64,000 bases of DNA from Hormiphora californensis (Eukaryota; Ctenophora; Tentaculata; Cydippida; Pleurobrachiidae): NCBI GenBank assembly GCA_020137815.1, contig CM035361.1, forward strand, positions 6,236,631-6,300,630, given 5' to 3'. The position numbers and the translations under genes were made by a program. Under the pieces are notes generated by a model, which saw nothing but the letters and a program-made list of their open reading frames with translations, did no database searches and was not told the origin of the DNA. Shown piece after piece: positions 1 through 11,065 of the stretch (the stretch's first letter is position 1; each line of letters opens with the position of its first letter).

Positions 1-359
1 TTAATGAAATTGTGGGGGAGGAATATTCGTAGAGACAGATAGGGAAGGGTGCCGTGAATTCAGTTGAAGGAATTGAACATGCATTTGTGTTAGAGTGTGA
101 GGGCTAGCCTGGGCTCTTATCTGTAGGTTTTAATCGGTAGAAATTATGAAAATTATCGGCCATTTTGGATATCATATTCGGAGCAGTGTTCTGTCCCTAC
201 TCACACAAGATGAGAGAAATGGGGTTCATTGAGAGACATATGATTTCCCTATTAGGGGAATAGGGAGGGGGACTCTGGGAAAGGAGCTATGCCGAAATAA
301 CAAAACCATTTATTTTAGTTTGTTTTGTATCTCAGTAACATCTTCCGTTCTCTACTCAG

Positions 360-1639
360 ATGTGTCTTGTTCCGGGTCAGTGTCAAAGGACTCCCTAACC
401 TCAGCTGTCGAGTGCTGTTACAATGGAAAGTTTCAACCAACGTCAATTCTCTGGTAAGAGTTACCATGGTTACCATGGTTACCATTATAGGGTGTGGGTT
501 AAGGTGGTTACCATGGTTACTCATTTCATTATTTCAACTGGGATTTACTGGGGTTTTGGAAGGTTTTAACAGACTAGCTCCCATTTCCTAGATCCCATTT
601 CCTCGCATATCTAACCACATTCTCTACCAGGAAAGAACGAGGATATTCCAACAAACAAACCCAGGAGACCTACGATATAAAAAGTAGCGCTTTCTACAAT
701 TCTACCCAGTGCACAACCCTCTACCTTCCCCGGAATTCAGTTTGGATATCATTTACTGTCACTTTTGATACACCCTACAAGACGTTAGGTATGTTACTAA
801 TTGTTACTAATTGTTACCATGGTTACCATGGTTACCATTCTCCAGTAATTGTCACTGATCCAGGATCAGCGATCCTATACTATCAGCCTCTCGTACGCAC
901 CACAACCCCTACCCAAAATGGTACAACTATATCTAAACCCCATCTCTATTTCAGTCGAGAGTTTCACAGTTGGACCCACGGAGTCCTTCCCCTTTAAAAG
1001 TACAACATCTCCCCAGTGGAGGGGGTCATCACGGACAAGTGACGGGTATAAGATAGTAATGGAGGGAAATGAGGTGGAGAGAAATGCAAATCAAAGCGGG
1101 ATTGTGCAATCTTTAGGGGTGAGTAGTAATAGTTGGAGATACACCCAAATAGCTCTGTAATCTATATTAGACAATTTTAACCGGTTATCTAAGTTTTCAC
1201 AGTACACCGTTTCCGGTGGTTAAAGTGTACTGTGAAATTTTAGACCACTGCAAAAACACTAGTAATTATAAAGTAAAATACCGCTGCAGTGGTATGTGAA
1301 AAATTAAACACTTTCTAGTCACACGCACACAGTGTGAACATTACGTCACTACACAGTACACACGCCCTAACTACTGCACACGCAACAGCACACGCTTATC
1401 TTTTCTTTCCCTCTGCGACATGTTGCAACTCTTCTAGGTCACGTGATCGTCACACACGCCCTAACCCTTATCTTTTCTTCCCCTCTGCAACTATAGGTCA
1501 CGTGATCGTCACGTGATCGTCACCACCCCAATAAGCGTCCTGCATCTGCTTTCCCTCTCTGCCTTCGATTCTCTCTTTCCCTATCTCTCTCTCACACACA
1601 TTCTCTTTCTCTTTCTCTCTTTCTCTCTTTCTCTCTTTC

Positions 1640-1709
<70 letters not shown>

Positions 1710-2224
1710 ACTCGCTCAATCTTTATCTCGTTCACTCAGTTTGTTTCCAAAATTATCTAATAAAATTAGATGACTGCTTTTACATGCTCTATTACACAAC
1801 AATAAGGTTAAAGATTCTTTCACTTTTAGGCCTCGCAGGCTCGGCCCAAAAGTACAACTACAGAGCTCGCAGGCTCGCTCAGTAGTTACACTTAGCGTGC
1901 CTCGCAGGCTCGGCAGCTAAGTAAAAGGATCTACCTCGACCTGTCGGTCTCGGTTCATTATTGTTGTATTTAGAGCACTCGGCCTTCGGCCTCGTGCACT
2001 AAAAAGTAATAGACCATTTTAACCAGTCATCTAATCATATATCATATCACTCAATCCAATCGCCCTTGTCACGTCAAATCAGTTGATCAGTCAGAGATGT
2101 TTATGTTCTGTAAAAGTAAAAACTGTAAAAGTTCTAACCAACTTCTCTCTTTCAGAATTCAGCTGGAAGCAGAGAGACATCGACGATATTCCTTCTTCTT
2201 CTTCTTCCCTTCTTTCTAACGTGA
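360..2224 (+). CDS. Gene A: 3' exons of a secreted, probably GPI-anchored protein
   Basis: Four exons join in phase: 360-453, 631-788, 955-1118 and a terminal exon 2156-2224. All have AG acceptors and GT donors (phases 2, 1, 0). The protein fragment is about 160 residues and extracellular in character: it starts DVSCSGSVSK, has an adjacent Cys pair (ECCYNG), one further Cys (STQCTT) and N-glycosylation sequons (YNST, ANQS). The last exon encodes NSAGSRETSTIFLLLLLPFF followed by two residues and a stop. Small residues followed by an uninterrupted hydrophobic C-terminus are the classic GPI-attachment signal. The 5' end lies left of the window. I do not recognise the ectodomain family. The intron 1119-2155 carries the cloverleaf element and a (CT)n tract. 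Exon joins are inferred by phase, and the GPI call is inference from composition. Confidence 0.6.
1557..1735. repeat. (CT)n-rich tract in gene A intron
   Basis: Imperfect CTTT/CTCT array ending in a pure (CT)n run. The mirror copy at about 8765-8910 is more disordered (AGAAGAAG interruptions), as expected for an error-prone copy. Confidence 0.9.
1786..1998. other. Cloverleaf-like structured element with hairpins sharing a loop core
   Basis: An outer stem pairs 1786-1791 and 1796-1805 with 1971-1976 and 1958-1967. Inside are three consecutive hairpins, 1822-1853, 1857-1886 and 1890-1922. Each has the core (C)TCGCAGGCTCG but a different, self-complementary stem (ACTTTT/AAAAGT, ACTAC/GTAGT, ACTTAGC/GCTAAGT). 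Another hairpin follows at 1975-1998 (GCAC...GTGC enclosing GGCC/GGCC). Different stems around a constant loop imply selection or a copying process acting on structure. It is not a tRNA and I know no named family. The mirror copy is at 8509-8699. Confidence 0.7.
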
Positions 2225-2405
2225 CGATGTGATGATATGTCCCAATAATAATACTCAAGTGTGTCAGAGACAATTAGGATATCCACAATTAGGATATCCA
2301 CAATTAGGATATCCACAATTATCCACGTGGATCCATCAGATGTAAATTCCAGTCCAGAGCTGCCGCTGCTGCAATTGTGTGGATATTGTTTGGGGTCCGG
2401 AACTA

Positions 2406-2682
2406 GGGTCACCACACACCAAAGTTAAAATTAAAATTAAAATTTTAATTTTAACGCCGCACACACCAGCGGCCGTTAAAATTTCTCTCCCCATTCTAAA
2501 AGTAACAATCTCACGCACAATTTTGACGGTCGCGTTGGATGATAAAATTTTAACACGCCGTTAAAATCGCGCGCGAGATTGTTACTTTTAGAATGGGGGA
2601 GAGAAATTTTAACGGCCGCTGGTGTGTGCGGCGTTAAAATTAAAATTTTAATTTTAATTTTAACTTTGGTGTGTGGTGACCC
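2406..2682. mobile_element. MITE with long GGGTCACC terminal inverted repeats, 3-bp TSD
   Basis: The termini are complementary over about 65 bp (GGGTCACCACACACC...GGTGTGTGGTGACCC), followed by alternating TTAAAATT blocks. It is flanked by CTA (2403-2405 and 2683-2685). A 3-bp duplication and no coding capacity fit a PIF/Harbinger-type MITE. Related pieces lie at 7796-8070 (mirror), 54291-54371 and 63150-63600. Confidence 0.75.
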
Positions 2683-3549
2683 CTAAGCTGAACAAGACAA
2701 TATATAACAACGATCGATAATTCATGGGAAAGAGTTTTTTCTTGAAAAAGACGTGTTGATTGGTTTTCTGAGATTTACACCCACGCTCCAATGCAGCTGT
2801 GTCCAGTAATTGACAATATACATTCGAAAGAGTGATATTGGAAAGACAATTTATTTATTGTAACAGAGAGACAGTTATTGTTTGTGTATTTGTTTGAAAT
2901 GAAGGTGCGACTTTGCAGAGCTGAGCTACAGTTGAAAATTAGGTTGTTGCTTGATCTTTTATTCTTTTTGGAGGTGATTTTAATTACTGAATTCCCCCTG
3001 AGAGACATAGAATATACATAATAGGACAAATGCCAGCTTCTGTCGAGGTCGAGTTTCGTTTATTTGATTGTTTATACAACTGCATTTCCACAATTTATGT
3101 TTTAAAACAGCGTTTTTAAATTTAATTTTACCGTCCAAGGCATTACGGCTCAGAGCATTGGCCTAACAGGCTCACTCTCAAGCTCCCTTGTAAGGCCTTG
3201 GCATGTCCCCAGTCTGTGATCGGCAATTGCATACGACATGACAGACTGGCGAGTGCATAACAAAACTTTAGCTTTTGCTGCAAAAGCTCCCCCGTTGATT
3301 AGTTATTACTTTTACTAAAAGTTTTAGTACGCCATGCTAGCAGTAATTATACTTATAAATGACTATCTTCTGTTTAGTTTGAGTGCTCAGGCCTCAAAAT
3401 AAAAAATAGATAAAAATATAGGGTCGATACAATTCCGCGCGAATTAATTTAAAAAGCTATGCATTTGTGAGCCGCGCAACATCTTTTTATTTTTCGTTGC
3501 GCGCGCGAAGGACCGATTTTTCAGAGCTGAGCTGAGTTAATTTTTTTAC

Positions 3550-3966
3550 GGGCGCGATTAATCTGGGTGCCTTGCAGCCTGTTTAAAGTCCATTTTTTTC
3601 AACTGTTCACCCCCCAAAGTCGTGCGCGGAATTGTTTTGCGCGTTTATCACATGTTAACGTGTAGCGCGCGCAGCGTAAATTAAAATATCGCACGCGCAC
3701 GAGTTGAGGGGTGAACAGTTGAATAAAAATGGACTTTACAGGTGCGCGCTACCAAAGGAGTACACTTAGACCGACTTTTTTCAAACGGCTATAGCCACGC
3801 AACCACATGGCCAATTTGAGTAAACTAAACGGTATCTGTTAGAGAATCGATAGCCCTAACCGATAACCCCAAACCAAACCCTAACCAGACCCTAACGGAT
3901 AGCCCTAACCCGTCGCGCGCGCCAAAACTACGAATTGTAAGCAATGGAAGGCACCCAGATTTTAAC
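3550..3966. mobile_element. Inverted-repeat element with telomere-like CCCTAA words
   Basis: Ends are ATCTGGGTGCCTT and AAGGCACCCAGAT in inverted orientation. The interior has repeated CCCTAACC-type words and the motif GTGCGCGCTACC. A paralogue lacking the nested insert lies at 61322-61566. The exact boundary is uncertain because similarity continues a few bases outside the ATCTGGG repeat. Confidence 0.55.
3586..3736. mobile_element. 151-bp MITE nested in the CCCTAA element, TA TSD
   Basis: Inverted termini AAGTCCATTTTT...AAAAATGGACTT (about 28 bp each), flanked by TA at 3584-3585 and 3737-3738. The paralogous element at 61322-61566 shows the uninterrupted sequence TGTTTACAGG at 61352-61360, an empty site consistent with TA duplication (Tc1/mariner style). 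The mirror copy is 6751-6901. Confidence 0.75.
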
Positions 3967-4223
3967 GTTTTCCTTTTTTTACAACTGCGGCCAAAATTTC
4001 TTTTTTGCGTTCATGAATGCGTGAATCTTTGTGCTTTCAGTTTATTTCAACCTTAGTTGTGTAATTCGGAGTAACAATCAACTGGATTTCTAGGTTATCC
4101 TATTGTAACTATATTTTCTGACCTACTACAAGTTAAAACGAAGAAGGGAGCTAACGGCAACGGCAACCGTACATCAGTTGGCATCCAACATCTCGTAATC
4201 ATTTCTTCTTTTCTCTCACAGCG

Positions 4224-4588
4224 ATGTTACCGTTACTCCTCCCGGCATTGCTTCTCCCATTCGCACAGTCAGACGAGTACAGAACGTGTTATCACATCAA
4301 AAAGGATTACGAGGGGAATGCTATTGAATATAGGTATGAAATCATGATATGTGCTTGATCAGATCTTTAATCGATTGTATTGATGGAGAAATGAAATTTT
4401 CTTGTCCCGCTCAAGACAAAATCAGCAGCTTTGTCAAAACAGTTCTTTAGAGCATTTAATTCCAAATCTCTAACTCCTTCCCCAATCGATGCTTCCTCAT
4501 ACCTCAGTTGTAGTGCTACGGAGGTTTGTTGCTCGACTGTAGAACAGCCTGGTAATTGCTGCCAACCACCTGAGGACACTACTATCAA
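4224..4588 (+). CDS. Gene B: signal-peptide exon and Cys-Cys exon, truncated at the palindrome centre
   Basis: Exon 1 (4224-4333) starts MLPLLLPALLLPFAQSDEYR, a textbook signal peptide. Exon 2 (4508-4588) joins in phase 2 and encodes SCSATEVCC...GNCCQPP before a GTAAGAA donor. The pattern C-x(n)-Y-R-S-C-x4-CC-x(n)-CC after a signal peptide resembles the short Cys-rich lumenal part of VOPP1/WBP1-like single-pass proteins, in which a membrane segment follows. That membrane exon is not found before the palindrome centre near 5245, so the gene is cut there in both arms. Family assignment is weak; secretion is well supported. The start is the only ATG preceding the hydrophobic run. 4589-5245 shows no further exon. 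Confidence 0.6.
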
Positions 4589-5904
4589 GTAAGAAGAATT
4601 TTAATGTTTTGATGATTCGAATGGAATTGGATCAAAGTAATTAAATGTGATCCCGCAATCCCTCAATCTCTTTTACTTGAAGTTAAATGATACCTCCATT
4701 CACTTAAAAATAGGGTCCCACTATTTTTTGAGTCACTGACACCGTGCACAAATACATTTTCACATTTCTCCCCATCCAAGATCAGAAGACTGCGACGCTT
4801 CTGAGTGTGGGGTTCTAGTGCCCCTCTTCAATGTTAGAGTAAGGTAAACCTTTGGTATTTTGTGTGTTTGGGTTTGAAGAGTGTGGGTTTGATGGTCGCA
4901 CCGGTCTGGGTTTTTGTATGTGGGCATTGGGCATTGAACTGTGTGTGCACTGTGCATTGCACAGTGTGCAATGTGCATTCTCAACCGACCTTTTGGTCAA
5001 ATGAAGCCCTTTTAAGAAAGTTGATTTCCCATTTAGCTTTCTATGGTTTGGGCAATTCATCACCGTAGATAGATTAAAATAGGAGTTTTCAGCTTGTTTG
5101 GCATTACATATTTCGCTGAAGCATGTGTGAGTGTCATTTCACGTTCATTTTTCACACCTGTCTCTTTCATTTATTATTGGTTCAAGTTTTCACAGGTCTT
5201 CACTCTGTCCCTCTGTATGTTCCTCTCTATCTCTCTCTCTCTATATATATATATTATAGAGAGAGAGAGATAGAGAGGAACATACAGAGGGACAGAGTGA
5301 AGACCTGTGAAAACTTGAACCAATAATAAATGAAAGAGACAGGTGTGAAAAATGAACGTGAAATGAACACTCACACATGCTTCAGCGAAATATGTAATGC
5401 CAAACAAGCTGAAAACTCCTATTTTAATCTACGGTGATGAATTGCCCAAACCATAGAAAGCTAAATGGGAAATCAACTTTCTTAAAAGGGCTTCATTTGA
5501 CCAAAAGGTCGGTTGAGAATGCACATTGCACACTGTGCAATGCACAGTGCACACACAGTTCAATGCCCAATGCCCACATACAAAAACCCAGACCGGTGCG
5601 ACCATCAAACCCCCACTCTTCAAAACCAAACACACAAAATACCAAAGGTTTACCTTACTCTAACATGAAGAGGGCACTAGAACCCCACACTCAGAAGCGT
5701 CGCAGTCTTCTGATCTGGATGGGGAGAAATGTGAAAATGTATTTGTGCACGGTGTCAGTGACTCAAAAAATAGTGGGACCCTATTTTTAAGTGAATGGAG
5801 GATCATTTAACTTCAAGTAAAAGAGATTGAGGGATTGCGGGATCACAATTAATTACTTTGATCCAATTCCATTCGAATCATCAAAACATTAAAATTCTTC
5901 TTAC

Positions 5905-6267
5905 TTGATAGTAGTGTCCTCAGGTGGTTGGCAGCAATTACCAGGCTGTTCTACAGTCGAGCAACAAACCTCCGTAGACCTACAACTGAGGTATGAGGAA
6001 GCATCGATTGGGGAAGGAGTTAGAGATTTGGAATTAAATGCTCTAAAGAACTGTTTTGACAAAGCTGCTGATTTTGTCTTGAGCGGGACAAGAAAATTTC
6101 ATTTCTCCATCAATACAATCGATTAAAGATCTGATCAAGCACATATCATGATTTCATACCTATATTCAATAGCATTCCCCTCGTAATCCTTTTGATGTGA
6201 TAACACGTTCTGTACTCGTCGACTGTGCGAATGGGAGAAGCAATGCCGGGAGGAGTAACGGTAACAT
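5905..6267 (-). pseudogene. Mirror copy of gene B exons, frameshifted
   Basis: Reverse-strand copies of exon 2 (5905-5985) and exon 1 (6160-6267, start codon complement at 6265-6267). Relative to the left arm, exon 1 lacks an A just after the signal peptide (CAGTCGACG against CAGTCAGACG), breaking the frame. Exon 2 has AGGTCT where the left arm has AGTGCT. Either a decayed second copy or an uncorrected read copy of the same locus. Confidence 0.6.
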
Positions 6268-6750
6268 CGCTGTGAGAGAAAAGAAGAAATATATACGAGA
6301 TGTTGGATGCCAACTGATGTACGGTTGCCGTTGCCGTTAGCTCCTCTTCGTTTTAACTTGTAGTAGGTCAGAAAATATAGTTACAATAGGATAACCTAGA
6401 AATCCAGTTGATTGTTACTCCGAATTACACAACTAAGGTTGAAATAAACTGAAAGCACAAAGATTCACGCATTCATGAACGCAAAAAAGAAATTTTGGCC
6501 GCAGTTGTAAAAAAAGGAAACGTTAAAATCTGGGTGCCTTCCATTGCTTACAATTCGTAGTTTTGGCGCGCGCGACGGGTTAGGGCTATCCGTTAGGGTC
6601 TGGTTAGGGTTTGGTTTGGGGGATCGGTTAGGGCTATCCATTCTCTATCAGATACCGTTTAGTTTACTCAAAATGGCCATGTGTTTGCATGGCTATAGCC
6701 GTTTGAAAAAAGTCGGTCTAAGTGTACTCCTTTGGTAGCGCGCAACTGTA

Positions 6751-6901
6751 AAGTCCATTTTTATTCAACTGTTCACCCCTCAACTCGTGCGCGTGCGATA
6801 TTTTAATTTACGCTGGCCGCGCTACACGTTAACATGTGATAAACGCGCAAAACAATTCCGCGCACGACTTTGGGGGGTGAACAGTTGAAAAAAATGGACT
6901 T
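6751..6901. mobile_element. Mirror copy of the 151-bp TA-flanked MITE
   Basis: Same AAGTCCATTT termini and TA flanks (6749-6750 and 6902-6903), carried as part of the right palindrome arm. Confidence 0.7.
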
Positions 6902-7795
6902 TAAACAGGCTGCAAGGCCCCAGATTAATCGCGCCCGTAAAAAAAATAACTCAGCTCAGCTCTGAAAAATCGGTCCTTCGCGCGCGCAACGAAAAATAAA
7001 AAGATGTTGGCGGCTCACAAATGCATAGCTTTTTAAATTAATTCGCGCGGAATTGTATCGACCCTATATTTTTATCTATTTTTTATTTTGAGGCCTGAGC
7101 ACTCAAACTAAACAGAAGATAGTCATTTATAAGTATAATTACTGCTAGCATGGCGTACTAAAACTTAGTAAAAGTAATAACTAATCAACGGGGGAGCTTT
7201 TGCAGCAAAAGCTAAAGTTTTGTTATGCACTCGCCAGTCTGTCATGTCGTATGCAATTGCCGATCACAGACTGGGGACATGCCAAGGCCTTACAAGGGAG
7301 CTTGAGAGTGAGCCGTTAGGCCAATGCTCTGAGCCGTAATGCCTTGGACGGTAAAATTAAATTAAAAACGCTGTTTTAAAACATAAATTGTGGAAATGCA
7401 GTTGTATAAACAATCAAATAAACGAAACTCGACCTCGACAGAAGCTGGCATTTGTCCTATTATGTATATCTATGTCTCTCAGGGGGAATTCAGTAATTAA
7501 AATCACCTCAAAAAGAATAAAAGATCAAGCAACAACCTAATTTTCAACTGTAGCTCAGCTCTGCAAAGTCGCACCTTCATTTCAAACAAATACACAAACA
7601 ATAAACTGTCTCTCTGTTACAATAAATAAATTGTCTTTCCAATATCACTCTTTCGAATGTATATTGTCAATTACTGGACACAGCTGCATTGGAGCGTGGG
7701 TAAATCTCAGAAAACCAATCAACACGTCTTTTTCAAGAAAAAACTCTTTCCCATGAATTATCGATCGTTGTTATATATTGTCTTGTTCAGCTTAG

Positions 7796-8070
7796 GGGTC
7801 ACACACACCAAAGTTAAAATTAAAATTAAAATTTTAATTTTAACGCCGCACACACCAGCGGCCGTTAAAATTTCCTCCCCCATTCTAAAAGTAAAAATCT
7901 CGCGCGCGATTTTAACGGCGTGTTAAAATTTATCATCCAACGCGACCGTCAAAATTGTGCGTGAGATTGTTACTTTTAGAATGGGGAGAGAAATTTTAAC
8001 GGGCGCTGGTGTGTGCGGCGTTAAAATTAAAATTTTAATTTTAATTTTAACTTTGGTGTGTGGGTGACCC
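7796..8070. mobile_element. Mirror copy of the GGGTCACC MITE
   Basis: Flanked by TAG on both sides (7793-7795 and 8071-8073), the complement of the CTA duplication in the left arm. The termini differ from the left arm by single-base indels. Confidence 0.7.
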
Positions 8071-8508
8071 TAGTTCCGGACCCCAAACAGTGTTCTAATC
8101 CACACAAATGCAGCAGCAGCAGCATCTCTGGAATTTATATCTGATGGATCCACGTGGATCTCCTAATTGTGGATCTCCTAATTGTGGATCTCCTATAATT
8201 GTGGATTCCTAATTGTCTTGACACACTTGAGTATTATTATTGGGACATATCATCACATCGTCACGTTAGAAGAAGGGAAGAAGAAGAAGAAGGAATATCG
8301 TCGATGTCTCTCTGCTTCCAGCTGAATTCTGAAAGATAAAGAGAAATTGGTTAGAACTTTTACAGTTTTTACTTTTACAGAACATAAACATCTCTGACTG
8401 ATCAACTGATTTGACGTGACAAGGGCGATTGGATTGAGTGATATGATATAGATAGATGAATGGTTAAAATGGTCTATTACTTTTTAGTGCACGAGGCCGA
8501 AGGCGAGT

Positions 8509-8699
8509 GCTCTAAATACAACAATAATGAACCGAGACCGACAGGTCGAGGTAGATCCTTTTACTTAGCTGCCGAGCCTGCGAGGCACGCTAAGTGTAAC
8601 TACTGAGCGAGCCTGCGAGCTCTGTAGTTGTACTTTTGGGCCGAGCCTGCGAGGCCTAAAAGTGAAAGAATCTTTAACCTTATTGTTGTGTAATAGAGC
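8509..8699. other. Mirror copy of the cloverleaf-like element
   Basis: Same outer stem and three hairpins in reverse orientation. The GCAC/GTGC hairpin just outside (about 8488-8511) has lost one C relative to the left arm. Confidence 0.65.
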
Positions 8700-8764
8700 A
8701 TGTAAAAGCAGTCATCTAATTTATTAGATAATTTTGGAAACAAACTGAGTGAACGAGATAAAGA

Positions 8765-8778
8765 TTGAGCGAGTGAGT

Positions 8779-8817
<39 letters not shown>

Positions 8818-8935
8818 TAAAGAGAGAGAAAGAGAGAAGAAGAGAGAAAAGAGAGAGAGAGAAGAGAGTGAGGAGAGAAGAGAAAGAGAAAAGAGAAAGA
8901 GAATGTGTGTGAGAGAGAGATAGGGAAAGAAGAAT
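8765..8935. repeat. (GA)n tract, mirror of 1557-1735
   Basis: Purine tract in the right arm with irregular AAGA interruptions not present in the left arm. Confidence 0.85.
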
Positions 8936-10559
8936 CGAAGGCAGAGAGGGAAAGCAGATGCAGGACGCTTATTGGGGTGGTGACGATCCAGTGACGATCA
9001 CGTGACCTATAGTTGCAGAGGGGAAGAAAAGATAAGGGTTAGGGCGTGTGTGACGATCAGTGACCTAGAAGAGTTGCAACATGTCGCAGAGGGAAAGAAA
9101 AGATAAGCGTGTGTGTTGCGTGTGCAGTAGTTAGGGCGTGTGTACTGTGTAGTGACGTAATGTTCACACTGTGTGCGTTGACTAGAAAGTGTTTAATTTT
9201 TCACATACCACTGCAGCGGTATTTTACTTTATAATTACTAGTGTTTTTGCAGTGGTCTAAAATTTCACAGTACACTTTAACCACCGGAAACGGTGTACTG
9301 TGAAAACTTATAAACCGGTTAAAATTGTCTAATATAGATTACAGAGCTATTTGGGTGTATCTCCAACTATTACTACTCACCCCTAAAGATTGCACAATCC
9401 CGCTTTGATTTGCATTTCTCTCCACCTCATTTCCTCCATTACTATCTTTACCCGTCACTTGTCCGTGATGACCCCTCCACTGGGGAGATGTTGTACTTTT
9501 AAAGGGGAAGGACTCCGTGGGTCCAACTGTGAAACTCTCGACTGAAATAGAGATGGGGTTTAGATATAGTTGTACCATTTTGGGTAGGGGTTGTGGTGCG
9601 TACGAGAGGCTGATAGTATAGGATCGCTGATCCTGGATCAGTGACAATTACTGGAGAATGGTAACCATGGTAACCATGGTAACAATTAGTAACAATTAGT
9701 AACATACCTAACGTCTTGTAGGGTGTATCAAAAGTGACAGTAAATGATATCCAAACTGAATTCCGGGGAGGTAGAGGGGTGTGCACTGGGTAGAATTGTA
9801 GAAAGCGCTACTTTTATATCGTAGGTCTCCTGGGTTTGTTTGTTGGAATATCCTCGTTCTTTCCTGGTAGAGAATGTGGTTAGATATGCGAGGAAATGGG
9901 ATCTAGGAAATGGGAGCTAGTCTGTTAAAACCTTCCAAAACCCCAGTAAATCCCAGGTGAAATAATGAAATGAGTAACCATGGTAACCACCTTAACCCAC
10001 ACCCTATAATGGTAACCATGGTAACCATGGTAACTCTTACCAGAGAATTGACGTTGGTTGAAACTTTCCATTGTAACAGCAATCGACAGCTGAGGTTAGG
10101 GGTCCTTTGACACATGACCCGGAACAAGACACATCTGAGTAGAGAACGGAAGATGTTACTGAGATACAAAACAAACTAAAAAAATGGTTTTGTTATTTCG
10201 GCATAGCTCCTTTCCCAGAGTCCCCCTCCCTATTCCCCTAATAGGGAAATCATATGTCTCTCAATGAACCCCATTCTCTCCTTGTGTGAGTAGGGACAGA
10301 ACACTGCTCCGAATATGATATCCAAAATGGCCGATAATTTTCATAATTTCTACCGATTAAAACCTACAGATAAGAGCCCAGGCTAGCCCTCACACTCTAA
10401 CACAAATGCATGTTCAATTCCTTCAACTGAATTCACGGCACCCTTCCCTATCTGTCTCTACGAATATTCCTCCCCCACAATTTCATTAAATGATAATAAA
10501 CAGCCAGTACGTTTTGACAATCTGAAGTGGTCCTATTTTTGGTCCCCTTCCACGCCCTG

Positions 10560-10965
10560 TCTCTCTAGAGTTTTGAACACCCCGCCTCATCCCACCCATA
10601 CCCCACATCCCCACCCATACCCCACTACCCCGCCCCTCAACGGCTCAACAACACCGGCCTACCCCATCCCACCCCCCACTGCCTCTCTAGAACCGCCCAC
10701 CCCTACCAGTTACCACTCAAGACCACCCCTACCACTGCATCGCCCCACCCCATCCATCTCCACCCCATCTCCACACCCATACCCGGTCACTACCCCTCCC
10801 CTCAACGGCTCAACAACACTCCCACCAACCCCATCCCACAACCCCTCCACTCACCAGGTACATCAACAGTAGCAGTCCCCACCTGCCCCTCCCACTCACC
10901 AGGTACATCAACAGTAGCAGTCCCCACCCTGCCCCTCCCACTCCCAGGGGGAGGGATACCTCAAC
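10560..10965. repeat. C-rich degenerate minisatellite
   Basis: Repeated CCCCACCC/CCCATACC words, CCCCTCAACGGCTCAACAAC twice, and two copies of a roughly 47-bp unit containing CACCAGGTACATCAACAGTA. It ends at the assembly gap. No coding signal is credible. Confidence 0.8.
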
Positions 10966-11065
10966 NNNNNNNNNNNNNNNNNNNNNNNNNNNNNNNNNNN
11001 NNNNNNNNNNNNNNNNNNNNNNNNNNNNNNNNNNNNNNNNNNNNNNNNNNNNNNNNNNNNNNNNN
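10966..11065. other. Assembly gap, exactly 100 N
   Basis: A fixed-size run of 100 N, so the true distance is unknown. It lies close to the outer end of the right palindrome arm. Confidence 0.99.

Larger units (their letters stand above)
8261..10134 (-). pseudogene. Mirror copy of gene A exons with single-base deletions
   Basis: Reverse-strand counterparts lie at 10041-10134, 9708-9863, 9381-9541 and 8261-8328. They measure 94, 156, 161 and 68 nt against 94, 158, 164 and 69 in the left arm. The GPI-signal exon has lost one T and the third exon has lost bases in GGGGG and TATAA. Only the left copy keeps an open frame across its exons. Clustering of deletions in one arm suggests error rather than evolution. 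Confidence 0.6.
1..10489. repeat. Giant inverted repeat (palindrome), arms about 5.24 kb
   Basis: The reverse complement of position 1 onward is found ending at 10489, and matching continues inward to an AT/GA-rich centre near 5245. Gene fragments, MITEs, the cloverleaf element and the (CT)n tract all occur twice, mirrored. The arms differ by scattered substitutions and 1-nt indels. Reading frames that are open in the left arm are repeatedly broken in the right arm. This is either a real large palindrome or, more likely, a fold-back read or assembly chimera. The repeat may extend left of the window. Confidence 0.95.

Noticed and set aside
1975-1998. Intrinsic terminator or tRNA-like arm
   Set aside because: GC hairpin without a T-run in a eukaryotic intron; no tRNA A/B boxes.
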